From Stenotrophomonas sp. ISL-67 (lineage in GTDB: Bacteria > Pseudomonadota > Gammaproteobacteria > Xanthomonadales > Xanthomonadaceae), in contig NZ_JAGGRL010000007.1 of assembly GCF_018612915.1 (NCBI RefSeq), forward strand, positions 1 to 64,000: DNA of 64,000 nt. Reading direction: 5' to 3'. Positions 48,262-57,565 of the stretch are shown here, one piece after another. Position numbers and translations under genes: made by a program. Every line of letters begins with the position of its first letter. The stretch's first letter is position 1. The notes beneath the pieces were generated by a model, which worked only from the letters and a program-made list of their open reading frames with translations, was not told the DNA's origin and searched no databases.

Positions 48262-48600
48262 ATGTCGACCCCCGATTCCGTATTCATTCTTCTGACCACC
48301 TGCCCCGATGCGGCCACTGCCGCGCGGCTGGCACATGCGCTGGTGGAAGAACGCCTGGCCGCCTGCGTCACCCGGCTGGACGGGGCGCACTCGACCTACC
48401 GCTGGCACGGCGAGGTCACCGAGGACCATGAGGTCCAACTGCTGATCAAGACCACCGGCAGCCGCCTGGATGCGGCCATCGCGCGCGTGCAGGTGCTGCA
48501 CCCGTATGAACTCCCCGAGTGCATCGCGGTCGAAACCCGCGCTGGCCTGCCGGCGTACCTGGATTGGATTCGGGCACAGACCCGAGAGGAAACTGATTGA
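48262..48600 (+). CDS. cutA: divalent-cation tolerance protein CutA
   Basis: A 112-residue trimeric CutA1 protein: FILLTTCPDAATAARLAHAL, CVTRLDGAHSTYRWHGEV, and HPYELPECIAV match the family. It was named for copper tolerance, but its biochemical role is unsettled. The stop TGA overlaps the start of dsbD (TGATG), so the two are coupled. cutA-dsbD order is shared with E. coli. Confidence 0.95.
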   Translation: MSTPDSVFILLTTCPDAATAARLAHALVEERLAACVTRLDGAHSTYRWHGEVTEDHEVQLLIKTTGSRLDAAIARVQVLHPYELPECIAVETRAGLPAYLDWIRAQTREETD

Positions 48601-50969
48601 TGATGCTGTTTCGTCGTATTGCCGCGCTGTGTGCGCTGTTCGTGGTGTCCCTGCCGGCGCTGGCCGTCAGCGAAAAGGACCTGCTGCCGGTGGATGAAGC
48701 CTTCGGGCTGAACGCACAGGCGCGCGACCGCGACCGCATCGAGGTGAGCTGGAAGATCGCACCCGGCTACTACCTCTACCGCCACCGCACCACGGTCAAG
48801 AGCGACGCCGGCTTCAGTGCCGAGGCGCTGCAGATGCCGGCCGGCAAGAAGCACCACGACGACTTCTTCGGCGAAGTGGAAACCTACCGCGAGCGGCTCA
48901 CCGCCGTGCTGCCGGGCAAGGCCGCCGACGGTACCGATACGGTCACGCTGGAAGTGCGTTACCAGGGCTGCGCCGATGCCGGCGTCTGCTACCCGCCGCA
49001 GAAGCGCAGCGTGCAGGTCAAGCTGCCGGGCGGCAGCGCCCGCGCCGACAGCGCCGTGGCGCCGGCCTTCGGCGGCACCGCCACTTCGCCGTTCAACAAC
49101 CCGCTGGCCGGCGGTGATGCCGGCGGCGGCCTGCGCCTGCCCGGCGCAACCAACACCCCGCCGCTGCCGCTGCCGTCCGAACGCGCGTTCGGCTTCGAAG
49201 CCATCGCCGGCGATGGCAACACCGTGCTGCTGCGCTTCAGCCCTGCGCCGGGCTACTACCTGTATCGCGACCGCACGTCGCTGAAGCTGGAAGGTGCCCC
49301 CGGCATCCGCGCGGACAAACCGCTGTGGCCGGCCGCCAAGTCGCACCGTGACGAACACTTCGGCGACGTATCGGTGTATTTCGACCAGGTCGATGTGAAG
49401 CTGCCACTGCGCCGCAGCGTTGCCGATGCGGCCGAGGCCACCCTGGTGATCACCTTCCAGGGTTGCCAGACCGATGGCATCTGCTACCCGCCGATGACCC
49501 GGCGGGTGACGCTGGCGCTGCCGGCCGGCAAGGTCAACGCCAGTGCCGATGAAGAAGCGCGCCGCAGCGAGGTGATCGCGCCGCTGGTGTCGCGCGAGAA
49601 GCGCGCACAGGCGCGCGACGCCACCGGCATTGCCACCCAGCCGATGCTGATCCGCCCGAACGAACCGGCATTGGACCTGCCCGCCGACGGTACGCCCGAT
49701 GCCAGCGCCGACAACGCCCAGCGCACCCGTCCGCCGGGCAGCACCGGCAGTGCCACGCCGATCACCTTGATCTCTGCATTGCTGCTGGCCCTGGCCGGCG
49801 GCTTGATCCTCAACCTGATGCCGTGCGTGCTGCCGATCCTGTCGCTGAAGGTGCTCGGCGTGGCGCAGAGCGGCGAAAGCCGCCAGCGCGCGCGCAGCCA
49901 TGCGCTCTGGTACACGGCCGGCGTGCTGGTGGCATTCGCCGCGATCGGCGCGCTGGTGCTGGCACTGCGTGCCGCCGGCCAGGCCGCAGGCTGGGGCTTC
50001 CAGCTGCAGCACCCGTGGTTCATCGCCGCGCTGGTGTACCTGATGTTCACCGTGGGCCTGAGCCTGTCCGGGGTGTTCACCCTGGGCGGCAGCCTAGGCG
50101 GCATGGGTCAGTCGCTGGCGTCGCGCAGCGGTCCCATGGGCGATTTCTTCACCGGCGTGCTGGCCTGCGTGGTGGCCAGCCCGTGCGTGGCACCGTTCAT
50201 GGGCGCGCCGCTGGCCTATGCCTTCACCGCACCGGCAGTGCCGGCGATGCTGGTGTTCCTGATGCTGGGCCTGGGCCTTGCGCTGCCGTTCCTGTTGATC
50301 GGCTTCGTGCCCTCATTGGCCAAGCGCCTGCCGCGCCCGGGCGCGTGGATGGAAACCCTGAAGCAGGTGCTGGCGTTCCCGATGTATGCCACCGCGCTAT
50401 GGCTGCTGTGGGTGCTGGGCAAGCAGCGTGGCGTGGATGCGATGGCGCTGGTGCTGGCCGGGCTGGTGGTACTGGGGCTGGCGCTGTGGTGGTTCGAACG
50501 CAGCCGCTGGCGCAGCCACCGCGTGGGTGCGGTGCTGGCGCTGGTGCTGCTGCTGGGCGCACTGCTGCCGGTGTGGGGCGTGACCCGCATCGACCCGCCG
50601 GCCAAGGCCGCGCTGGCCGCCGCCGACAACGTGGTGGCCTATTCGCCGCAGATGCTCGACCGCCTGCGCCAGGACAACCGCGTGGTGTTCGTCAACATGA
50701 CCGCCGACTGGTGCGTGACCTGCAAGGCCAACGAGCGCGCGGTGCTGGGCACCCATGCGTTCGAAGAGACCCTGCGCCGCACCAACGCGGTGTACATGCG
50801 TGGCGATTACACCAACGTGGACGAGCAGATCACGGCGTTCCTGGAGGAGCACAAGGCAGTGGGCGTGCCGCTGTACGTGGTGTACGGCCCGGGCGCACCG
50901 CCGACCGTGCTGCCCACCGTGCTGACCCAGGCATTGGTGGAAGAGGCATTGCTGCGGACGGCACGATGA
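48600..50969 (+). CDS. dsbD: thiol:disulfide interchange protein DsbD with duplicated sensor domain
   Basis: The 789-residue membrane protein carries reducing power from thioredoxin to periplasmic partners. A signal peptide is followed by two nDsbD-like domains, each with its Cys pair: YQGCADAGVCYPP (about 120-130) and FQGCQTDGICYPP (about 285-295). The membrane domain has eight helices with LMPCVLPIL and VASPCVAPFMG, and the C-terminal thioredoxin domain has DWCVTCKANE (about 705). Typical DsbD has one alpha domain; here there are two. The start is ATG 48600 or 48603, both behind GAGAGGA. Confidence 0.93.
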   Translation: MMLFRRIAALCALFVVSLPALAVSEKDLLPVDEAFGLNAQARDRDRIEVSWKIAPGYYLYRHRTTVKSDAGFSAEALQMPAGKKHHDDFFGEVETYRERLTAVLPGKAADGTDTVTLEVRYQGCADAGVCYPPQKRSVQVKLPGGSARADSAVAPAFGGTATSPFNNPLAGGDAGGGLRLPGATNTPPLPLPSERAFGFEAIAGDGNTVLLRFSPAPGYYLYRDRTSLKLEGAPGIRADKPLWPAAKSHRDEHFGDVSVYFDQVDVKLPLRRSVADAAEATLVITFQGCQTDGICYPPMTRRVTLALPAGKVNASADEEARRSEVIAPLVSREKRAQARDATGIATQPMLIRPNEPALDLPADGTPDASADNAQRTRPPGSTGSATPITLISALLLALAGGLILNLMPCVLPILSLKVLGVAQSGESRQRARSHALWYTAGVLVAFAAIGALVLALRAAGQAAGWGFQLQHPWFIAALVYLMFTVGLSLSGVFTLGGSLGGMGQSLASRSGPMGDFFTGVLACVVASPCVAPFMGAPLAYAFTAPAVPAMLVFLMLGLGLALPFLLIGFVPSLAKRLPRPGAWMETLKQVLAFPMYATALWLLWVLGKQRGVDAMALVLAGLVVLGLALWWFERSRWRSHRVGAVLALVLLLGALLPVWGVTRIDPPAKAALAAADNVVAYSPQMLDRLRQDNRVVFVNMTADWCVTCKANERAVLGTHAFEETLRRTNAVYMRGDYTNVDEQITAFLEEHKAVGVPLYVVYGPGAPPTVLPTVLTQALVEEALLRTAR

Positions 50970-51553
50970 ACGCACCGCCGCGGGCCTCGTTGAGGCGGGT
51001 CGCGGCGGTCGCCGCCGCGCTGGGACTGGGTACCGGCATCTACTACTTCACGCGCGCGCCGCAGCAAACGCAGGTTCCCGCCATGGAGCGGCCGGCGGCG
51101 GTAGCGGCCAGGCCGGGCGATGCGATGCCGGCGATCACCCTGCCGGACGTGGATGGCACGGCGGTGGAGTTCGCCAGCTTCCATGGCCGACCGTTGTTGA
51201 TCAACGTATGGGCCAGCTGGTGCGGACCCTGCGTGGAAGAGATGCCGATGCTGGCGGCGTTCGCTGACGCCCAGCCCCGCGATGGCGTGCAGGTGGTCGG
51301 TTTGGCCATCGATACCCCTGACGGTGTGTGCGACTTCCTGGAACGCGTGCCGGTGAAGTACCCCATCGTCATTGAACAGCCCGCACCCGATGACGCCAGC
51401 GTGCGCCTGGGCAATGCGCAGGGGCTGTTGCCGTACACGGTGCTGGTGGATGCAGGCGGAACGATCGTCAAGCAGAAGCTGGGGCCGTTCGCCCATGGCG
51501 AAATCGAGCGGTGGATCGGAAGTACCGACCAACGGCCGGTACCTACCCGGTAG
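50966..51553 (+). CDS. TlpA-family thioredoxin-like protein
   Basis: A 195-residue membrane-anchored protein with one N-terminal helix (AAVAAALGLGTGIYYFTR) and a periplasmic thioredoxin fold. The active site is WCGPC (about residues 84-88) within INVWASWCGPCVEEMPML. It overlaps dsbD by 4 bp (ATGA), so it is probably reduced by DsbD. The final residues and the TAG stop come from a REP pair at 51522-51574; the native end of the family is probably shorter. Confidence 0.88.
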   Translation: MNAPPRASLRRVAAVAAALGLGTGIYYFTRAPQQTQVPAMERPAAVAARPGDAMPAITLPDVDGTAVEFASFHGRPLLINVWASWCGPCVEEMPMLAAFADAQPRDGVQVVGLAIDTPDGVCDFLERVPVKYPIVIEQPAPDDASVRLGNAQGLLPYTVLVDAGGTIVKQKLGPFAHGEIERWIGSTDQRPVPTR

Positions 51554-51574
51554 GTGCCTGCCGTTGGTAGGCAC
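51522..51574. repeat. pair of inverted GTAG-type REPs overlapping the end of the TlpA gene
   Basis: Left unit 51522-51546 (GTACCGACC...CTAC) and right unit 51550-51574 (GTAGGTGCCTGCCGTTGG...). The right unit's GTAG supplies the TAG stop of the TlpA gene at 51551-51553. Confidence 0.8.
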
Positions 51575-51584
51575 GGATGCCCGA

Positions 51585-54221
51585 TCAGGCGAAGAACCGC
51601 CGCAGGTACCCCGCCGTTTTGCCCGCCTTCGAACGACCGACCTGGGCCGGCGTCCCCGCCGCCACGATCTGCCCGCCCTGCTCGCCCGCGCCCGGACCCA
51701 CGTCGATCACCCAGTCGGCATCGGCCACCACGCGCAGGTCATGCTCGACCACCACCACCGTGTTGCCCGCGTCCACCAACCCATGCAGCTGCGCCATCAA
51801 CTTGTCCACGTCGGCCGGGTGCAGGCCGGTAGTGGGCTCATCCAGCACATACAGGCTGTTGCCGTGCTGGCTGCGCTGGAGTTCGGTGGCCAGCTTGATG
51901 CGCTGCGCCTCGCCGCCGGACAGCTCGGTGGCCGGCTGGCCAAGCCGCAGGTAGCCCAGCCCGATATCGCGCAGCAGCTGCAGCGGGCGCTGCACCACCG
52001 CTTCATCGGCAAAGAAGTCCAGCGCCTCTTCCACCGTCATTGCCAGTACCTGCGCGATGCTGCGGCCGTTCCACTCCACCTCCAGTGTCTTGGCGTTGTA
52101 GCGCTGCCCATGGCAGGTCGGGCATGGCGCGTACACGCTGGGCATGAACAGCAGCTCCACGTGCACGAAGCCTTCGCCCTCGCAGGTTTCGCAACGGCCC
52201 TGGGCCACGTTGAACGAAAACCGACTGGCGTTGTAACGCCGCGCCTTGGCCATGCGCGTGCCGGCGAACAGCTTGCGCACGTGGTCGAACAGGCCGGTGT
52301 AGGTAGCCAGGTTCGAGCGCGGGGTGCGCCCGATCGGCTTCTGGTCCACGTTCACCAGCCGCTTGATCGCGGTGTGGCCTGCGTGCAGGCGGCCGCGGGT
52401 GCGCTCGATCCGGCTGGGCTGCGGCAGTTCATCGTCGGTCTCCGCGGCCACCGGTTCATGCCCCAGGTACTCGCCGACCAGCTCCACCAGCGACTGGCTG
52501 ACCAGGCTGGACTTGCCCGAGCCGGATACACCGGTGACCGCGCAGAACGTGCCCAGGGGGAAGCGCGCATCCAGACCGTGCAGGTTGTTGCGGTGGATGC
52601 CGCGCAGCTCCAGCCAGCCTGTGGCCGTGCGCGGGTTGCGGGTGGCACGGTCGTGGTCGCCGAACAGGTACGGTGCAGTGGCCGAGGCCGCGACCCCACG
52701 CAGACCCTGCGGTTCGCCGCTGTACAGGACCTGCCCACCGTGCTGGCCTGCACCGGGGCCCACGTCCACCAGCCAATCGGCCCGACGCAGCATCTCGAGG
52801 TCGTGCTCCACCACGAACAGCGTGTTGCCTCCCGCCTTGAGCTGGTCCAGCGCGCGGTACAGCGCTTCGCCATCGGCCGGATGCAGGCCGGCGGTGGGCT
52901 CATCCAGCACGTAGACCACGCCGAACAGGCTGGAGCGAATCTGGGTGGCCAGGCGCAGCCGCTGCAGTTCACCCGGCGACAGCGTAGGCGTGGCGCGGTC
53001 CATCGACAGGTAGCCCAGCCCAAGCGCTTCGAGCGTTCCGATGCGTTCCACCAGATCCTGCGCGATGCGCTGGGCGGCAATGCGCTTTTCCTCGGAAAGA
53101 TCCGGGGTGCGACGCACGTCGCTGCTGCCGCTGTGCAGCAGGCCGCCCTCGGCCACGCGCTGCTGCTCGGCCCTGCGACCGGCGGCGCGGCTGCGCGTTG
53201 CACGCCTGGCCGGTGCGTCGAAGCGGCCTTCAGCAGCGGGACGCAGCGCGTTGGCCATGGCAGCCAGTGAGAGCTGCGACAGCGCACCGATGTCCATGCC
53301 CGCGAAGGTCACCGACAACGAGGCGCGCTTGAGCCGCTTGCCGTCGCATACCGGGCATACCGTGCCGACCATGTAGCGCGCCACGCGCTTTTTCATCATG
53401 GCGCTCTGGGTGGTGGCGAACGTGTGCAGCACGTAGCGGCGTGCGCCACTGAAGGTACCCATGTACGCCGGCTCCTGTTTGCGGCGCACGGCGGCACGGG
53501 TTTCGGCCGGGGTGAACCCGGGATACACCGGTGCCACCGGTTGCTCTTCGGTGAACAGGATCCAGTCGCGCTGTTTCTTCGGCAGGTCGCGCCACGGAAT
53601 GTCCACGTCGTAGCCCAGGGTGACCAGGATGTCGCGCTGGTTCTGCCCGTGCCAGGCCGGCGGCCAGGCCGCGATGGCGCGTTCGCGGATGCTCAGCGAC
53701 GGGTCGGGCACCATCGACTGTTCGGTGACCTCATACACATGGCCAAGGCCGTGGCAGTTCGGGCACGCGCCCTGCGGCGTGTTCGGCGAGAAGTCTTCCG
53801 CGTACAGCATGGGCTGCTTCGCCGGGTACGTCCCGGCACGCGAATACAGCATGCGCAGCAGGCTGGACAGCGTGGTCACGCTGCCCACGCTGGAACGCAC
53901 GCTGGCGGTACCGCGCTGCTGCTGCAACGCCACTGCCGGCGGCAGGCCCTCGATGGCGTCCACGTCGGGCACCCCGACCTGGTCGATCAGGCGCCTTGCA
54001 TACGGTGACAACGATTCCAGGTAACGCCGTTGCGCTTCGGCATACAGCGTGCCGAACGCCAGCGAGGACTTGCCGGAACCGGATATGCCGGAGAACACCA
54101 CCAGCGCATCGCGCGGGATGTCCACGTCGACGTTCTTCAGGTTGTGCTCACGCGCGCCACGCACGCGGACAAAGGCATCAGCGGTAGCGGTTGACGACGG
54201 ACGTTTTCGACGTGTGCTCAT
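51585..54221 (-). CDS. UvrA-family ABC excinuclease subunit (UvrA2-like)
   Basis: An 878-residue double ABC ATPase. Walker A sites are GISGSGKSSLAFGTL and GVSGSGKSSLVSQSL. ABC signatures are LSPGEL and LSGGEAQRIKLATELQ, and zinc-finger cysteines remain (CPNCHG, CPVCDG, CETCEGEG, CPTCHG). It is shorter than canonical UvrA (about 940) and lacks part of the UvrB-binding region, as in UvrA2, which is linked to DNA-damage or antibiotic resistance. The start MSTRRKRPSS (54221) follows the family. It is downstream of the reductase gene at 54274 on the same strand. Confidence 0.88.
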   Translation of the reverse strand: MSTRRKRPSSTATADAFVRVRGAREHNLKNVDVDIPRDALVVFSGISGSGKSSLAFGTLYAEAQRRYLESLSPYARRLIDQVGVPDVDAIEGLPPAVALQQQRGTASVRSSVGSVTTLSSLLRMLYSRAGTYPAKQPMLYAEDFSPNTPQGACPNCHGLGHVYEVTEQSMVPDPSLSIRERAIAAWPPAWHGQNQRDILVTLGYDVDIPWRDLPKKQRDWILFTEEQPVAPVYPGFTPAETRAAVRRKQEPAYMGTFSGARRYVLHTFATTQSAMMKKRVARYMVGTVCPVCDGKRLKRASLSVTFAGMDIGALSQLSLAAMANALRPAAEGRFDAPARRATRSRAAGRRAEQQRVAEGGLLHSGSSDVRRTPDLSEEKRIAAQRIAQDLVERIGTLEALGLGYLSMDRATPTLSPGELQRLRLATQIRSSLFGVVYVLDEPTAGLHPADGEALYRALDQLKAGGNTLFVVEHDLEMLRRADWLVDVGPGAGQHGGQVLYSGEPQGLRGVAASATAPYLFGDHDRATRNPRTATGWLELRGIHRNNLHGLDARFPLGTFCAVTGVSGSGKSSLVSQSLVELVGEYLGHEPVAAETDDELPQPSRIERTRGRLHAGHTAIKRLVNVDQKPIGRTPRSNLATYTGLFDHVRKLFAGTRMAKARRYNASRFSFNVAQGRCETCEGEGFVHVELLFMPSVYAPCPTCHGQRYNAKTLEVEWNGRSIAQVLAMTVEEALDFFADEAVVQRPLQLLRDIGLGYLRLGQPATELSGGEAQRIKLATELQRSQHGNSLYVLDEPTTGLHPADVDKLMAQLHGLVDAGNTVVVVEHDLRVVADADWVIDVGPGAGEQGGQIVAAGTPAQVGRSKAGKTAGYLRRFFA

Positions 54222-54253
54222 CCCGGAAGGATAAACATCGCCCCCGCATGCAG

Positions 54254-54276
54254 GTAGTGACGGCCCACGGCCGTCA
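54254..54276 (+). repeat. GTAG-type REP palindrome
   Basis: GTAGTGACGGCCCACGGCCG begins the unit; arms TGACGGCC and GGCCGTCA. It overlaps the stop codon of the reductase gene ending at 54274. Confidence 0.75.
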
Positions 54277-55080
54277 GCGCGCGAGCCCCGGAACGTGCAG
54301 CGGATCGGGCAGATGCACCTGCAGCAGGCGGCCGGGCACGTGGCTGGCCAGCCAGTCGGCAAAGCGGGTCGTGCCCAGCAGCGCGCCGGGCTCAGGGGTC
54401 AGCGTGGTGTCTTTCAGGAGCGCACCGTAGTAACGCGCATCCGGATCCGCCACCACCGGCCGGTCGTCCTGGTTGAAGTACATCACCCACTCCACCAGCT
54501 CGAACAGGCGGTGGCACTCGGGGCCGGCGATCTGCACCCTGCGACGGCCCGGAACGGCCGCGGCCACCTGCGCGACCAGGCCCGCCAGATCGTCAGCGGC
54601 CACCGGCTGGACCTTGGCCGGCGACAGGTGCAGCGCCTGGCGGACCGCCAGTGGCGCGACCAGCTGGGCCATGAACTCGTGGCACTGTGTCGCGCGGACC
54701 AGCGTGGAGCGCAGCCCCGATTGGCGTATCAGCCCTTCCTGCACCGCCTTGGCGCGGAAGTAGGCGCTGTCCTGCAGGTAGGGCGTGCCAACGATGGACA
54801 GGGCCACCAGGTGCTGCACCCCTGCGCGTTCGCAGGCGGCCAGCAGCTGGGTGGTGGCGCGCTGGAAGAAATCACCGACCTGCGGGTCTTCGAAGATTGG
54901 CGCGTTGGATGCGTCCACCACCACCTGCGCACCCACCAGCACCGCGGCCAGGCCGTGGCCGGTCAGCACATCCACGCCACTGCGCCGCGACGCGGCCACT
55001 GCTTCATGCCCCTGCGCAGCGAGGTGCTCCACCACCCGGCTGCCGATCAGCCCGTGGCCGCCAATGACGACGATCTTCAT
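54274..55080 (-). CDS. NAD(P)-binding atypical SDR (NmrA-like)
   Basis: A 268-residue Rossmann protein: KIVVIGGHGLIGSRVVEHLAA binds the dinucleotide, VVVDASNAPIFEDP follows, and LVALSIVGTPYLQDSAYFRAK holds the Y-x-x-x-K-like position. It is a paralogue of the protein at 56677 (same opening motifs and E-L-x-x-W endings). ATG 55080 is preferred over 55086 because GGAG is better spaced. It follows the bestrophin-like gene after 18 bp. Substrate unknown. Confidence 0.82.
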   Translation of the reverse strand: MKIVVIGGHGLIGSRVVEHLAAQGHEAVAASRRSGVDVLTGHGLAAVLVGAQVVVDASNAPIFEDPQVGDFFQRATTQLLAACERAGVQHLVALSIVGTPYLQDSAYFRAKAVQEGLIRQSGLRSTLVRATQCHEFMAQLVAPLAVRQALHLSPAKVQPVAADDLAGLVAQVAAAVPGRRRVQIAGPECHRLFELVEWVMYFNQDDRPVVADPDARYYGALLKDTTLTPEPGALLGTTRFADWLASHVPGRLLQVHLPDPLHVPGLAR

Positions 55081-55098
55081 ATGCATGCTCCTTGAGGG

Positions 55099-56106
55099 TT
55101 ACATCACGATCGGGCTGGCAGGTTCCTGCTGCTCGGGAACGTGGCGCTCGTCCAGCAACTGGCGCAGTTCGCGTTCCACCGCGCTGCACAACTGCGAGAT
55201 CGGGATATCGTTGGCGCCGCCCTCGAACGGGTTGGCGCTACTTTCGCCGACCTGGTCCAGCGCGGCATACATCCACGACACCAGCACGCTGAGCGGGATG
55301 GCGAGCCACACCATCTGTCCTGCCATGACGCCCGCCACGCTGTCATTCATCGGCGTAAGCAGGTCGATCATGCCCAGCGGCAACAGCAGGCAGAGGATGC
55401 GCACGAAGATCACATTGATCACCGCGTACTGGCGCGGGTACGGGTAGTTCTTGATCCGCTCGCTGCGCGCCTGCTGGTCGTGCAGGTCGCGCAGCACGCG
55501 CTGCAGTTCGGCGAAGCTGGCCTGTGGGATCTTTCCCTCATCAAGCAGCTGGCGCAGCGACGCGCCCTGCAGCGACAGCACTTCAGTGGCCTTGCCGCCC
55601 GCACCCAGGATGCGCGAGCGCTCTTCAGGGGTGACGTACTTGATCAACTCGGTGTCCAGGGTGCGCACCTTTTCAGGCACGTCATAGCGCTTGCGGTACT
55701 CGAGGTTGGGCGCAAGCTGCACCGTCTCCCACGGCTTGGCTTCGCGCATCTGGTAACGCAGCGCGGTCAACCAGGCCAGGTGCCGGTACACCAGCCTGCG
55801 GGTGTCATCGGGATGGCCGACGTAATCGCGGCTCATCGTGCCCCACAGGCGGCTGGCGGCGGTGATGGAAGCCCATACCTGCTGCGCCTCCCACAGCCGG
55901 TTGTAGGTCTGCGTGTTCTTGAACCCGGCGATCAGCGCCACGCTGGTGCCCAGCATGAAGATCACATTCCATGGCACGGCCAGCCAATGCAGGCCGCCGA
56001 GCTGGTACAGCGCCACCAGCGTGACATCCAGCAGGATCAACACATACAGCGGACGGCGCGTCCACAGCAGGAATTCGGTAAACGTGTATGAGCGACCGGC
56101 GTGCAT
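55099..56106 (-). CDS. bestrophin-like chloride channel family protein
   Basis: A 335-residue membrane protein with two hydrophobic hairpins. The N-terminal part includes SYTFTEFLLWTRRPLYVLIL, and the GFKNTQTYNRLWEAQQVW segment is the bestrophin-family hallmark. A cytosolic domain of about 150 residues follows, and the C-terminal NPFEGGANDIPISQLC corresponds to the bestrophin C-terminal stretch. Bacterial members form pentameric ion channels. GGAGG is 8 bp before ATG 56106. It lies between the OsmC and first reductase genes. Confidence 0.88.
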   Translation of the reverse strand: MHAGRSYTFTEFLLWTRRPLYVLILLDVTLVALYQLGGLHWLAVPWNVIFMLGTSVALIAGFKNTQTYNRLWEAQQVWASITAASRLWGTMSRDYVGHPDDTRRLVYRHLAWLTALRYQMREAKPWETVQLAPNLEYRKRYDVPEKVRTLDTELIKYVTPEERSRILGAGGKATEVLSLQGASLRQLLDEGKIPQASFAELQRVLRDLHDQQARSERIKNYPYPRQYAVINVIFVRILCLLLPLGMIDLLTPMNDSVAGVMAGQMVWLAIPLSVLVSWMYAALDQVGESSANPFEGGANDIPISQLCSAVERELRQLLDERHVPEQQEPASPIVM

Positions 56107-56138
56107 GATCGTTGCCTCCAGCAGTGGGGGGAATGCGG

Positions 56139-56645
56139 CTAAGGGGCCGCGCTGGGCACCACGCAGACCACGTGGGTGATGCCATTGCGGAACATCTTTG
56201 CGTAGGGGCAGACACGTTCGGTGTTGCGCACCAGCTCGGCGGCCACGCCTGGCTCCAGGCCGGGCAGGTACGCTTCCACTTCGGCCGACAGCAGGTACAG
56301 ACCATCGATGGGATCACGCGAGAACGTCACGGCAACCTCGATGCAGGCATCCGTCACTACCAGCCCGGCGCGGTTGGCGAGCAGTGTCATGGCGCCGTGG
56401 AAGCAGGCGGCGTAGCCGGCGGCCAGCAGTTGCTCCGGGTTGCTGCCGCCGCCCGGCCCGCCCAGCTCGGGCGGCAGCCGCAGGTCCAGCGACAACGCGC
56501 CATCGTCGGACCGGGCCACCCCTGACGCGCGGCCATGGCCGGTTTCGCCACCGCTCACCCGCACCCGCCCGGTGTAGAGCGGGCGCACCTCATCGCCACG
56601 GTACTTGTCGAGAACGGTGGGCGAAGGCGGCTTCAGGTCAGACAT
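56139..56645 (-). CDS. OsmC/Ohr family peroxide-resistance protein
   Basis: A 168-residue organic hydroperoxide reductase-like protein: NPEQLLAAGYAACFHGAM carries the first reactive Cys, and ERVCPYAKMFRNGITHVV carries the second Cys in the active loop. It forms homodimers and reduces peroxides with dihydrolipoamide or similar thiols. The start MSDLKPPSP is chosen; it begins 32 bp before the reductase gene at 56677. Whether it is Ohr or OsmC in the strict sense is not settled; the N-terminus resembles Ohr. Confidence 0.9.
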   Translation of the reverse strand: MSDLKPPSPTVLDKYRGDEVRPLYTGRVRVSGGETGHGRASGVARSDDGALSLDLRLPPELGGPGGGSNPEQLLAAGYAACFHGAMTLLANRAGLVVTDACIEVAVTFSRDPIDGLYLLSAEVEAYLPGLEPGVAAELVRNTERVCPYAKMFRNGITHVVCVVPSAAP

Positions 56646-56676
56646 GGGGTATCCACGCAGTACAGGCGAGCGGGTA

Positions 56677-57432
56677 TCAGGGAGTGCGGGCCAGCCCGGA
56701 CTGCTGCAGCCAGCCATCGAAGCCCTGGCGGCCCAGCCACGCCTGGCCCACCGGCACCAGCGTGTCTTCCTGCAGCGGTGCGCCGAAGTACGGTGCCTGT
56801 GCATCGCCGACCACCCGGCGCGGATCCTGCGTGCGGTCCAGGAAGCGCTGGGCCAGCTCGGCCATCGATGCCCGTTCCGGCCCGGCGATTTCGACCACGC
56901 CGTTGACGGGCGGCTGCACGGCCACGCCGGCCACCGCGTCGGCCACGTCGTCTGCGGAGATCGGCTGCACCAGGGCGGTCGGTAGCCGCAACGATTCGCC
57001 GGCGGACTGGATGATGCCCGGCAGGAACTCGAAGAACTGGGTGGAGTGGATGATCGTGTAGGCCACGCCCGACTCGCGGATCAGCGCTTCCTGCGCGATC
57101 TTGCCGCGGAAGTAGCCGCTGGCGGCCAGCTTGTCGGTGCCCACCACCGACAGGGCCGCGTGATGCGCCACGCCGGCCCGTGCTTCCGCAGCCAGGATGT
57201 TGCGGCCGGCGGTCTGGAAGAAAGCCAGCACGGCCGCGTCTTCGAACGACGGCGAGTTGGCCAGGTCGATGACCACATCGGTACCGGCCATGGCCGCATC
57301 CAGGCCATCGCCACTGATGATGTCGATGCCGGTGGAGGGCGCGGCGATGACGATGTCATGGCCGGCCGCGCGCAGGCGCTCGACCACCTTGCTGCCGATG
57401 CGGCCGGTGCCGCCTATTACCAGGATCTTCAT
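56677..57432 (-). CDS. NAD(P)-binding atypical SDR (NmrA-like)
   Basis: A 251-residue Rossmann protein: KILVIGGTGRIGSKVVERLRAAGHD, VVIDLANSPSFED, then HAALSVVGTDKLAASGYFRGK with the Y-x-x-x-K-like segment. It shares its motif set with the gene at 54274 and is a tandem-region paralogue. GGAG lies 8 bp before ATG 57432. It is the first gene of the reductase-OsmC-bestrophin-reductase row and is read in the same direction as the LysR gene upstream. Confidence 0.85.
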   Translation of the reverse strand: MKILVIGGTGRIGSKVVERLRAAGHDIVIAAPSTGIDIISGDGLDAAMAGTDVVIDLANSPSFEDAAVLAFFQTAGRNILAAEARAGVAHHAALSVVGTDKLAASGYFRGKIAQEALIRESGVAYTIIHSTQFFEFLPGIIQSAGESLRLPTALVQPISADDVADAVAGVAVQPPVNGVVEIAGPERASMAELAQRFLDRTQDPRRVVGDAQAPYFGAPLQEDTLVPVGQAWLGRQGFDGWLQQSGLARTP

Positions 57433-57565
57433 GGTGATGCTCCGTAGCTGGGGGGAGTGAACCCGGCACGGTGGCCAGGGCATGCAACGATGCTAGGCAG
57501 GCCACCGCGGCGGCAGTAGGTCCGCGCGCGGACCCGCACTGTTGCCTGTAATGCAGCAATCCGGT

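Noticed and set aside
46287..48371. 694-residue open frame antisense to the nuclease gene
   Set aside because: Gly/Val/Ala-rich shadow of a Gly/Thr-rich secreted protein.
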